DNA of 64,000 nt from JAVJST01 sp965229715 (GTDB lineage: Bacteria > Pseudomonadota > Alphaproteobacteria > Rhodospirillales > Casp-alpha2), in the NCBI GenBank assembly GCA_965229715.1, contig CBDDJL010000004.1:868001-932000 (forward strand), read 5' to 3'. This document shows positions 37,214-45,443 of the stretch, piece by piece. Position 1 is the stretch's first letter, and each line of letters opens with the position of its first letter. A program made the translations under genes and the position numbers. Below the pieces are notes generated by a model. The model made no database searches. It was not told the origin of the DNA and saw only the letters and a list, made by a program, of their open reading frames with translations.

Positions 37214-38326
37214 TCAGCCCCAGTCATGAAGTTTCAGCCGATCCGGCACGAACCGGGTCCAATCGACGCCGAGGCCCTTCCAGTCCCACAGCATCTCGCG
37301 CATGCCGGCGACGTGAACGGTGGAATCGTAGGCCTGGAAAATGCGTCCGTTGACGGCCGGCTCGTACATCGCGTCGATGCTGTTGTCGGCAATATCGAAC
37401 GCCTCGAATGCCTCTTGAACCACGAAGAACCCGTTGAGCGTCGTCGCGCAGACCAGTTCGTAGCCTTTGGTGCGCGCCAGTTCGATCAGTGCGCTGAGAG
37501 AACAGCCCTGCTGGCGTTCCGGATCGCGTTCCTGAACGAAGACGACGTCATTGGCGATGCTGGGATTGAATTCGACCACCATCAGCCGCGGCCGGTAGAC
37601 GGTCATGGACTGCCAGACGTGCCAGTCGTTGCCGTCGATATCGACGATCATCATGTCGAGATCGCGGGGCGCGTCCGTACGCTCCAGGATGTGATCGATC
37701 GAATCGCTCGCGGGGTCGAACCCGACCATCATGTTGAACAGATGGACGCGGTCGATGCCGCGATAATTGTCCTCCAGCTTCGCGAAACGGCCCTCATTGC
37801 CCTCGATCAGCACGCCGTGCCAGCCCTCGTCCATGACCAACGGCCATGTGTTGCTATAGCGCTTGCCATCCCAGGCGCCGAACTCGACACACCAGCGGTT
37901 CGCGGGTTCCATGATCTGGAATATCCGTTCGATGATGCCGTTTTCTCCCATCTGGGACGTCTCGTCGCCGAGAGAGTCGAGCAGATAGCGGCTATCCCTG
38001 TTGAGCGGCGCCTGACCAGAGCGGGCGACCAGTGGCGCGCCGAGATAGCCGGCGATGGCGGTTTGCGCCGGCAGATAGATGTCCTCCGGCCAGAAACGGC
38101 TCGGCAGGGCGCGCAACACGGCAAGGATGTCGCCGTCCGAGGGCTCGAACCGTCCGCCCTCGAGATGCATCCGCCAGATTTCGGCAATCGCTGCTGTGAC
38201 GGCGGCGCGCGACGGGGCCGGTTTATCCGGCCGGTCGGACTCCTGTGCACACGCGTTATAGGCGCCGATCAGGCGATTGGTAAGCTCGCGCAGCGCCGCG
38301 TCGGCTTCGGGCGATCTGGTTGCCAT
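37214..38326 (-). CDS. FkbM-like methyltransferase-fold protein of unknown function
   Basis: 370 residues from ATG 38326; AGGGA stands 8 bases ahead. The N-terminal ~140 residues are helical and unrecognised. The rest has WCVEFGAWDGKRYSNT (an AdoMet-binding-like EFGAWDG), MIVDIDGNDWHVW and LMVVEFNPSI, all resembling FkbM methyltransferases. Such proteins are often linked to glycan or secondary-metabolite decoration. The neighbours give no pathway clue. Confidence 0.6.
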   Translation of the reverse strand: MATRSPEADAALRELTNRLIGAYNACAQESDRPDKPAPSRAAVTAAIAEIWRMHLEGGRFEPSDGDILAVLRALPSRFWPEDIYLPAQTAIAGYLGAPLVARSGQAPLNRDSRYLLDSLGDETSQMGENGIIERIFQIMEPANRWCVEFGAWDGKRYSNTWPLVMDEGWHGVLIEGNEGRFAKLEDNYRGIDRVHLFNMMVGFDPASDSIDHILERTDAPRDLDMMIVDIDGNDWHVWQSMTVYRPRLMVVEFNPSIANDVVFVQERDPERQQGCSLSALIELARTKGYELVCATTLNGFFVVQEAFEAFDIADNSIDAMYEPAVNGRIFQAYDSTVHVAGMREMLWDWKGLGVDWTRFVPDRLKLHDWG

Positions 38327-38505
38327 GATGTCGTTCCCTGCAGGGCGGCGCCTGCTCCGGCGGATTTCAAAATCGGTGCGAAGCCATGGTAGGGCGTTCG
38401 TCGCCGCGCGGAAAGGGCGTGGTCTGACCCGACGTCGTATGATCTGGACGTAGACAGCCGGGCGGAACTGCTGCCTAATCCGCGCCGCAGCGTAAGGAAA
38501 CGACA

Positions 38506-39438
38506 ATGCCGGAGATCACGGGCCCCACCGCCACGGCGGTGCCGCAGGGGAGCCACAGCGAAAGCCATACCCGCGACCGTCCGATGCTCGGCGTCGCCAT
38601 GCTGATGGGCTGTCTGCTGCTGATGACCGCCATCACCGCGGTCGTGAAATTGATGGCCGAAGGCTACAGCATCCAGCAGTTGCTGTTCTTCCGCTTCCTG
38701 TTCGCGGCGTTGCCGTTTCTGATCCTGTTGCCGAGAAACGGCGGGGTTGCGCTGCTCCGCACCCGGCGGCCGCTCGACCACGCGATCCGCTCGGGCGCGG
38801 GCATCGTCGCGCTCGCCATGTATTTCTACGCCATTGCCACCATTCCCGTCGCAGACGCCACCGCGCTCTCCTATGCTGCGCCGGTCTTCATCGTCGTGCT
38901 CTCGATCCCGTTCCTCGGCGAGCAGATCGGCGTCCGCCGCTGGGCCGCCGTCGCCGCCGGCTTCATCGGCATGTTGCTGATCGCCAGGCCGGGCGGTGTC
39001 GCCTTCGAGTGGGGTTATGCCGCCGCCATCGGGTCGGGCTTCTTCGGCGCCATGGTCTCCGTGTGGTTGCGCCGGCTGGCCCCGACCGAGCGAACCATGA
39101 CCATCGCGATCTATTACAATTGCGCCGGCGCGCTGATTTACGGCGCCTGGACGATGATCGACGGCTGGACAACGCCGGACGCAACCGATCTCGCCCTGCT
39201 GATCCTGCTCGGCCTGCTCGCCAGCCCGCAGCAGTACCTGTTCGCCGGCGCCTACCGTTTCGCCGAGGCGTCCATGCTGGCGCCGCTCGACTACACGATC
39301 ATGATCTTCGCCGCCGCCGTCGGCTATCTGTTCTGGGCCGAGATCCCGGCCCTGACCACCTGGATCGGTTGCGGCATCATCGCCGCCAGCGGTATCTTCG
39401 TCGCCCACCGCGAACGGGTCGCCAGACGGCGAACGTAA
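38506..39438 (+). CDS. DMT-superfamily (EamA) membrane transporter
   Basis: 310 residues with ten predicted membrane helices in two EamA repeats, beginning near residue 30. The typical feature VADATALSYAAPVFIVVLS marks the end of the first repeat and LDYTIMIFAAAVGYLFW the end of the second. The family exports metabolites; the substrate is unknown. It is divergent from the FkbM-like gene across 179 bases. Confidence 0.9.
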   Translation: MPEITGPTATAVPQGSHSESHTRDRPMLGVAMLMGCLLLMTAITAVVKLMAEGYSIQQLLFFRFLFAALPFLILLPRNGGVALLRTRRPLDHAIRSGAGIVALAMYFYAIATIPVADATALSYAAPVFIVVLSIPFLGEQIGVRRWAAVAAGFIGMLLIARPGGVAFEWGYAAAIGSGFFGAMVSVWLRRLAPTERTMTIAIYYNCAGALIYGAWTMIDGWTTPDATDLALLILLGLLASPQQYLFAGAYRFAEASMLAPLDYTIMIFAAAVGYLFWAEIPALTTWIGCGIIAASGIFVAHRERVARRRT

Positions 39439-39508
39439 GGGCGACTGCAATCCGTTCCGGTCATTGTGTCGTCGCGTCAAGCATCGCGCTCGAGCAGGAG
39501 ATTTAAAC

Positions 39509-40822
39509 GTGATCCGCCACATAGCCGTGTTTTCGGGGGTCCTCGCAGCGCTGTCCGCAGCGTTGCTTTTCGGCCTCTTCCAGTTCCGTGCGAACGTGTA
39601 TGCGGAGACGGAAGTCGTGCTGTCGAGCATGGCGGATCTCTACGCACCGACGGCGGATGCCGTGGCCATTACCGGCTTTCATCAGAAGCGACCCGGCGAG
39701 GTCACGCTCGAGATCGCCAATCTGTCGGGTTGCACGGCGTGGCAGATCGCCGGGGGCAACGCGGATGCGTCGACAACGGCAGATCGGCCGACGATCGAGC
39801 TGCAACCGGGCACGCGAGACTATTACCTGACGCCCACCGATTGCCGCATCATGGAGCCGGCGCGGGACGCCATCGAGATCAACATCTCCTACGGCGCACT
39901 GGATACGCCGTCCGCCCGAATTCAGGAGCTGAGCAAGGAAGTCGTCCAGATCAATCGGGTCAACGTCCCGTTACGTGCGGATGCCCCCATGCCTCTCGAA
40001 CGCTGGGTACCCGACGTCTTCCGCCACTACCCCGAAGAAGCAAGAGCGGCGCGGGCATGGCTGCGTGCGCAGGGCTTCGACGATACCGCGCCGGTGCTCG
40101 ATCGGATCGTTTTTCTCGCGTCGATCGTCCGCGCCAACATGCCGAGCGGCACGCCGCCGGCATTTCTCAACTCGATCCACCCGTTCCAGGTACTGCGCGA
40201 AGGCATGGAAAACGGCGTCGGCTGTTTTTGCCGTCAATGGGCGCTTGTCTACACCTACCTCGCCAATGTCGCCGGTTTGCCGAGCCGCATGATCTTTACC
40301 GGCGGCGCCGATCCCGTTGTCGATCTGGGCTCGCACGCCCTGGCCGAAACCTATATCGCCGATGAAGCCCGCTGGGCCTACGTCGATCCGACCAACGACA
40401 TCGCCTATGTCACCAACGAAGCGGGCAGCATCGTCAACGCCGCCGAAATCTACCTCGCTTCGACGGCCGACATGACGGGTGCGCTGACGGCGCGATCCAT
40501 CGACGCCGAACTGGCGGATTTCGTTCCTTTTCCGGTTGTCGAGAGACCGGTCCGCCACTTCATGCATCGCAGCAATTATCTTATCTATTTCGGCGCGCTC
40601 GACGGGCGCTATCAACTCGACCCCGCCGGTTGGCGTTACTACGCGGCGAAAATCGAGCGATTCCTGTTCCAACCGCAACGCTATTTCGGCCACGTTGCCT
40701 TCCAGAGTTATCACTGGGTGCGCGCCGCCGCGTTCTTCGCCGCCATCGGTTCGGGTCTCGTCTTTGCGGTGTCCGCAGTTGTGATGATAGGGCGGCGCAT
40801 CGGGAAACAGCGGAAATCATGA
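39509..40822 (+). CDS. Membrane-anchored transglutaminase-like protein
   Basis: 437 residues from GTG 39509, with AGGAG 8 bases upstream. A membrane helix lies near 5-28 and another near the C-terminus (about 405-427). The extracytoplasmic part has a transglutaminase-like core with Cys in VGCFCRQWALVY, His in GSHALAETYI and Asp in WAYVDPTND. It might cleave or cross-link peptides. The stop overlaps the next start in ATGA. Confidence 0.8.
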   Translation: MIRHIAVFSGVLAALSAALLFGLFQFRANVYAETEVVLSSMADLYAPTADAVAITGFHQKRPGEVTLEIANLSGCTAWQIAGGNADASTTADRPTIELQPGTRDYYLTPTDCRIMEPARDAIEINISYGALDTPSARIQELSKEVVQINRVNVPLRADAPMPLERWVPDVFRHYPEEARAARAWLRAQGFDDTAPVLDRIVFLASIVRANMPSGTPPAFLNSIHPFQVLREGMENGVGCFCRQWALVYTYLANVAGLPSRMIFTGGADPVVDLGSHALAETYIADEARWAYVDPTNDIAYVTNEAGSIVNAAEIYLASTADMTGALTARSIDAELADFVPFPVVERPVRHFMHRSNYLIYFGALDGRYQLDPAGWRYYAAKIERFLFQPQRYFGHVAFQSYHWVRAAAFFAAIGSGLVFAVSAVVMIGRRIGKQRKS

Positions 40823-41400
40823 GCCTGGTTCTCCACACCGACCGTCTGACGCTTCGTCCCTACGAGGAATCCGACGCCGATTTCGATGTCGGGATGGCGA
40901 CCGACCCGGCGGTTATGGAATTTTTCGGCGGTGCTGTGACCGAGGCGGAGTCGCGCGCTGAATCGGAGAGCTTTCTCCGGCGCGGCGCCGGCGGTTGCAT
41001 CGGTGTCTGGACCGTCCTCGATCGCAACGACGGCGAGCGCCTCGGTCAGGTTTATCTGACTCCCCTGCCCGTCGAGGCCGACGATACGGAATGGCACCTG
41101 ATCGGCGGCGACGACTGGCCCGACGGCGAAATCGAGATCGGCTATCTGTTCAGGCGCGTGGCGTGGGGCAAGGGCATCGCCACGGAAGCCTCCATGCGCC
41201 TGCTGCGGTTCGCCTTCGATGAGACCCCGCTGACCGAGGTCGTCGCCGTCATCGAGGATGGTAACGCTGCCTCGCGAAACGTTCTGAAGAAATGCGGGTT
41301 CGTGAGCGAGGGTCTGCGTCCCGCCTACGGCGGCGAAAAGCCGTTCTTTCGTTTGACCCGCGAACGGTTCGACGCCATTTCAAGCATTGGAGAGGACTGA
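40819..41400 (+). CDS. GNAT-family N-acetyltransferase (RimJ/RimL-like)
   Basis: 193 residues. LHTDRLTLRPYEESDAD is the typical start, IGYLFRRVAWGKGIATEA the acetyl-CoA-binding motif A, and NAASRNVLKKCGF motif B. It would transfer an acetyl group to an amine; the substrate is unknown. The ATG overlaps the stop of the transglutaminase-like gene by 4 bases, so the two are coupled; a thioredoxin-like gene follows after 4 bases. Confidence 0.9.
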   Translation: MSLVLHTDRLTLRPYEESDADFDVGMATDPAVMEFFGGAVTEAESRAESESFLRRGAGGCIGVWTVLDRNDGERLGQVYLTPLPVEADDTEWHLIGGDDWPDGEIEIGYLFRRVAWGKGIATEASMRLLRFAFDETPLTEVVAVIEDGNAASRNVLKKCGFVSEGLRPAYGGEKPFFRLTRERFDAISSIGED

Positions 41401-41404
41401 CGCC

Positions 41405-41953
41405 ATGCTGCTCGATACGCCGATTTGCGACTTCGGCTGGAAGGCGCCGAACTTTACACTCATGGATCCAGCGGGACGGCCGTTCACCATGCGCAACCAT
41501 CTCGGCGAAAAAGGACTGCTGATCGCCTTCATCTGCAATCACTGCCCGTACGTGAAGGCGATCGCCGACAGGCTCGCCGAGGACACGGCGTTCCTGAAAT
41601 CCGAGGGGATCGGGACGCTGGCGGTAATGTCGAACGATTACCGCAACTACCCGGCGGACGCGCCGGACAAGATGACGACGTTCGCGGCCGAGCACGGCTT
41701 CGGGTTTCCGTACCTGATCGACGAGGACCAGTCGGTCGGCAAGGCCTGGGGCGCCGTCTGCACGCCCGATTTTTTCGGCCTCAATGCCGCGGGCGAGCTG
41801 CAGTACCGCGGCCGGCTCGACAGCGCCGGGAAGGGCGATGCGCCAGCGGACCGCACGCGCGAGCTTGTCGACGCCATGCTGCGGATCGCCGAAACCGGTA
41901 AGGGTCCGGCCGAACAGACGCCGAGCATGGGCTGTTCGATCAAGTGGAAATAG
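41405..41953 (+). CDS. Thioredoxin-like / AhpC-TSA redoxin
   Basis: 182 residues. The thioredoxin fold starts with APNFTLMDPAGRPF, and the likely redox pair is CNHC in FICNHCPYVKA (about residues 44-54). The later CTPDFFGLNAAGEL is the cis-Pro region. No signal peptide is present, so it is cytoplasmic. It is the third gene of the run that begins at 39509. Substrate unknown. Confidence 0.88.
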   Translation: MLLDTPICDFGWKAPNFTLMDPAGRPFTMRNHLGEKGLLIAFICNHCPYVKAIADRLAEDTAFLKSEGIGTLAVMSNDYRNYPADAPDKMTTFAAEHGFGFPYLIDEDQSVGKAWGAVCTPDFFGLNAAGELQYRGRLDSAGKGDAPADRTRELVDAMLRIAETGKGPAEQTPSMGCSIKWK

Positions 41954-41971
41954 GGCAAGTGGCGGTAAATC

Positions 41972-41994
41972 GACGATCCGCTCACGGGATCGTC
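41972..41994. terminator. Possible bidirectional terminator between convergent genes
   Basis: GACGATCC (41972-41979) and GGATCGTC (41987-41994) make a perfect 8-bp stem with a 7-base loop, in the 28-base gap and the last codons of the convergent aminomethyltransferase-like gene. Only a short TT follows, so its strength is uncertain. Confidence 0.45.
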
Positions 41995-43130
41995 TTGTCG
42001 ATCCCGCGCGCGATCTTCTTTTCCGGATCGTAGAACGGCAGGTCGACGATTTCGCACGCGCCGCCGTCGTGCGTCAGCGTGCGCCCGGCCCAGTCGCCGG
42101 GTTCGTCGAAGCGGACATAGCCGACGCCGCATTCGAGATAGGGCGATCGGGCGCCCGCCCTGACGGTGCCGACGACGGTGTCTCCGTCTTTGACAAACGA
42201 GTTCATGACCGGAATCTCGCCTGTGCACTTGAAACCGTAGAGCAGCGTGCGGCGGTCGGCATCGACCAACGCCTTCTTGCCGACGAAGCCGTCCTTGTCC
42301 ATGTCGATGAACGCGTCGAGCCCAGCCTGGAACGGCGTCGTCGTCGTGTCCATGTCGGTGATGTTGTCGAGGATGCCGGCCTCGATGCGGCGGATTTCCA
42401 TGGAAGACGCGCTCGAAAACACCATGCCGTGCGGCGTGCCCGCCGCCATCATGTGATCCCACAGCTTCGGATGATCGGTCTTGTCGCCCTGGCTGTAGAT
42501 TTCCCAGCCGAGCTCGCCAGTCCAGCCGGTGCGCGACACGTAAAGCTCCTGCCCGCCGATGTCGAAGAACCCGGCGTGGAAGTATTTCATGCTTTCGTCG
42601 ATGGCGCCGCCGGTTGCATCCCGCATGATGTCGAACGAGGCCGGGCCCTGGATCTGCAACACCCGCGAATGCGGGTCCGAGACCGTGACGTCGAAGCCCT
42701 CGCTGTGCGCGGTTAGCCACGCCTCCAGCGCGCCGTCGGGCTGAACGTACCAGAAACGGTTTTCGGCCAGCTTGAACAACAGGCCGTCCATGAATACGCC
42801 GCCTCGCGGCGTGCAGGCGATGGCGTAACGGCCGCGACCTTCCTTCAGGGTCGCGATATGCCGGGCGAAGACCTTCTCCAGGAACGGGACGACGTCGGGG
42901 CCGGAAATCTCGACCGGCCGTTCCGGCACGTCGTACATCGCAGCGGTCCGCCGCAGCGCCCAGTAACTCTCCGCCGGATCGTCGCCGACGGCGGTCGGAT
43001 AGAACCGGCCCGCGTAAACGCCGAAAATCGTGTCCGGCGTCGCGTAGCAATCGCGATAGGGCGAATGCTCGAAGCGGCGGCCGCTGATACGGACGGGCGT
43101 CGTGCGGTCGGCGTGGATGGACTGTCCCAT
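41982..43130 (-). CDS. GcvT/DmdA-like aminomethyltransferase family protein
   Basis: 382 residues with the folate-binding GcvT fold: YDVPERPVEISGPDVVPFLE, VLQIQGPASFDIM, RTGWTGELGWEIYS and the C-terminal barrel VGYVRFDEPG. No lipoyl-protein or other glycine cleavage gene is adjacent, so it is probably not GcvT itself. Relatives demethylate DMSP, dimethylglycine or similar methylated compounds using tetrahydrofolate. It is divergent from a LysR regulator 138 bases away. Confidence 0.85.
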   Translation of the reverse strand: MGQSIHADRTTPVRISGRRFEHSPYRDCYATPDTIFGVYAGRFYPTAVGDDPAESYWALRRTAAMYDVPERPVEISGPDVVPFLEKVFARHIATLKEGRGRYAIACTPRGGVFMDGLLFKLAENRFWYVQPDGALEAWLTAHSEGFDVTVSDPHSRVLQIQGPASFDIMRDATGGAIDESMKYFHAGFFDIGGQELYVSRTGWTGELGWEIYSQGDKTDHPKLWDHMMAAGTPHGMVFSSASSMEIRRIEAGILDNITDMDTTTTPFQAGLDAFIDMDKDGFVGKKALVDADRRTLLYGFKCTGEIPVMNSFVKDGDTVVGTVRAGARSPYLECGVGYVRFDEPGDWAGRTLTHDGGACEIVDLPFYDPEKKIARGIDKTIP

Positions 43131-43268
43131 GGCTAACGTTCTCCTGTGCTTTCGGCTTCCTGGGCCGTGCGGTTCGTTCCCGACTGAAGAACCCGCCCTG
43201 TCGTATCCCGCCCACCCCCGAAACCGGAATCATTTGATGTGTCCTAAAAGTTAGATAATCTTACTTTC

Positions 43269-44186
43269 ATGGATACATGGCTCCCGTCTCTCAATGCTTT
43301 GCGCGCATTCGAGGTCGTATCCCGTCATCTAAACTACCCCGATGCAGCGGCCGAGCTCCACGTCACGCCGGCGGCCGTGAAGCAGCTCGTGCGCAAGCTC
43401 GAGGATACCATCGGCACCCCGCTTGTGGCACGCCAGGGCCGCGGTCTGCGACTGACGGAAAAGGGCGAGCAGGCGGCGCGGGACCTGACCCGCGCATTCC
43501 GCCGGATTCAGGATACGGTGACGGCCCTCCGACAACCGGGACGAAACCGCCGGCTGATCGTCACCAGCGACCCGTCATTCGCCGCCCTGTGGCTCATGCC
43601 CCGGCTCGACCGATTCAAGACACGGTATCCCGCAATTGACGTGCTGGTCGATGCCTCGCCGCAGATCGTCGACCTCGAAAGCGGCGCGGCGGACATTGCG
43701 ATTAGATTCGGCGTCCCCCGGGACAATCGCTTGACCGTGCGGCGATTGTTCGACGAAAGGCTCGCGGCCTATTGCAGTCCCGGGCTCGCAAGCGGCGACT
43801 CCGCTCCGCGCTCCGTCGACGATCTCGCCCACGCACCGCTGCTGCGCTGGGATCTCTCCGGTTTTCGGTGGGCGTCGACAACCGCGCAATGGAACAGGTG
43901 GCGTTACTGGTTGGCACAGGTCGGCGCGGACCATGTCGAGCCCGGCGACGGCCTGCGCTTCAACGATTACAACATCGCCCTGCAGGCGGCGGTTGCCGGA
44001 CAGGGCTTCGTCATCGGCAGCGTGCCGGTGCTGAAGGGATACGTCGACGCGGGCTTGCTCACCAATCCGTTCGATGCCGTCGCGGACACCGGCATCGGCT
44101 ACGATCTGGCCGCGTCCCCGTCGGCGCTGACCCGCGACGAAGTCGCCAGCTTCTGCGACTGGGTGGCGGCCGAAGCCCACGGTTGA
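43269..44186 (+). CDS. LysR-family regulator (GcvA-like)
   Basis: 305 residues with an N-terminal LysR HTH (SLNALRAFEVVSRHLNYPD, ELHVTPAAVKQLVRKLE) and an effector domain. It is divergent from the GcvT-like gene, so that gene is its probable target; GcvA-type regulators commonly control glycine or one-carbon genes. The N-terminus is the family-typical one starting at ATG 43269. Confidence 0.9.
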   Translation: MDTWLPSLNALRAFEVVSRHLNYPDAAAELHVTPAAVKQLVRKLEDTIGTPLVARQGRGLRLTEKGEQAARDLTRAFRRIQDTVTALRQPGRNRRLIVTSDPSFAALWLMPRLDRFKTRYPAIDVLVDASPQIVDLESGAADIAIRFGVPRDNRLTVRRLFDERLAAYCSPGLASGDSAPRSVDDLAHAPLLRWDLSGFRWASTTAQWNRWRYWLAQVGADHVEPGDGLRFNDYNIALQAAVAGQGFVIGSVPVLKGYVDAGLLTNPFDAVADTGIGYDLAASPSALTRDEVASFCDWVAAEAHG

Positions 44187-44209
44187 ATCGGGCCTGATCT
44201 GCGCCTGAT

Positions 44210-45037
44210 CTACGCCTGATCTACGTTAAGGCCGAGCTCCCCCAGCTTCCGCTTCAGCATCAGCAGATCGTGCCAGGCTTCGCGCTTCATCTGCGGCGAG
44301 CGCAGCAGATAGGCCGGGTGGAACAGCGGCGTCGCCGGGATGGCGTCGGCGATCTCGGCATTCGTGTAGTCGTACCACTTGCCGCGCAGCCGCCCAATGC
44401 CCTGCGTCTCGCCGAGCAGCATCTTGGCCGCCGGTCCGCCGACGGCGACGATCACCGCCGGTGCAACAATCTTGATCAGGCGTTCGACGAACGGCCGGCA
44501 GATTTCCGTCTCCGCCGGGGTCGGCGTACGGTTGCCGGGCGGACGCCAGAACACGGTATTGGAGATCAGCACCTGCGTCCGGTCGAGGCCGATCGAGGCC
44601 AGCATCCGGTCGAGCAACTGGCCGCTGGCGCCGACGAACGGCAGGCCCTGACGGTCCTCCTCGGCGCCCGGTCCCTCGCCAATGAACAGGATTTTGGCAT
44701 CCGGATTGCCGTCGACGAAACACAGGTTCCGGGCGGTCTTTTTCAGCGCGCAGCCGTCGAACCCCTCGAGCGCGGCGCGCAGATCGTCGACGGTCGCCGC
44801 CTGCTTCGCCAGCGCAACGGCGTCCTGCACCGCCTCCTCGGTCCCGGCGGGCGCATCGGTCGACTTCGGCGGCGGCCCGGACCGACGCGCCGGCGCTGCC
44901 CCGGCGACCGCTTCGGGTTCCGGATCGGGCACGGAAACCGGCGCCGCGAGCCAGTCCTCCGGCGCCTCGGTGACGACTTCGTCGACGCCGATGTCGGCGT
45001 ACCATCTGAGCAGCGATCGGGCGGCCTGCTTGTCCAT
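44210..45037 (-). CDS. Family-4-like uracil-DNA glycosylase
   Basis: 275 residues. Removes uracil from DNA. Motif GEGPGAEEDRQGLPFVG (about 120-136) is the active-site A motif, and HPAYLLRSP the C-terminal one; the first ~90 residues are a low-complexity extension. Of the four Fe-S cysteines usual in family 4, only Cys96 and Cys180 align; Phe93 and Trp164 occupy the other two. It stands in front of a repeat-rich gap. Confidence 0.88.
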   Translation of the reverse strand: MDKQAARSLLRWYADIGVDEVVTEAPEDWLAAPVSVPDPEPEAVAGAAPARRSGPPPKSTDAPAGTEEAVQDAVALAKQAATVDDLRAALEGFDGCALKKTARNLCFVDGNPDAKILFIGEGPGAEEDRQGLPFVGASGQLLDRMLASIGLDRTQVLISNTVFWRPPGNRTPTPAETEICRPFVERLIKIVAPAVIVAVGGPAAKMLLGETQGIGRLRGKWYDYTNAEIADAIPATPLFHPAYLLRSPQMKREAWHDLLMLKRKLGELGLNVDQA

Positions 45038-45103
45038 GGCGGCATTATACAGTCAACCTCACCCGCCGTCAGGCTCGGGGTGTGGTTACCGACCCACAAA
45101 ATC

Positions 45104-45185
45104 GTCATGGCCGGGCTCGACCCGGCCATCCACGAATTGGCGGCGAAACGAGACGTGGATGCCCGGAACAAGTCCGGGCATGACG
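45104..45185. repeat. Palindromic GGCCGGG/CCCGGGC repeat (family B, copy 1)
   Basis: Runs from CGTCATGGCCGGG to CCGGGCATGACG, with two inner hairpins and outer ends that are inverted complements. The other copy is at 47266-47348. It lies in the 406-base gap 45038-45443, which also holds a family D element; from 45271 the sequence is the AT-poor leader of the ETF-QO gene and I see no other gene in it. Confidence 0.85.
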
Positions 45186-45199
45186 AATGAAAGTATCAG

Positions 45200-45270
45200 C
45201 ACAGAGACACGAGTGGCACAGAGACGGCCATGAAGCACAATATCTCTATGTCTCGGTGCCTCTGTGGTTC
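45200..45270. repeat. CTCTGTG-type dispersed inverted repeat (family D, copy 2)
   Basis: CACAGAG (45200-45206) faces CTCTGTG (45260-45266), with further matching CACAGAGAC and GTCTC stretches inside. Related to 33333-33406. Confidence 0.7.
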
Positions 45271-45443
45271 CAGCCCGCCTCACCCTTCGCCAGGCTCAGG
45301 CTGAGGCCGCAGCGAGAAAACAATCCGTCGCAAATTCCCACGAAACCCCGTCGGAAATGGATGCATTCTGGCGTGACGCTGTGATACAACCCCGCGAAAT
45401 TCGGCAGCCTGTTTCGGCTGCGGGGGAAACTGGAGATCGGAAC

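Noticed and set aside
45107..45190. Short ORF reading MAGLDPAIH
   Set aside because: This is the well-known spurious translation of a palindromic intergenic repeat, found again at 47271.
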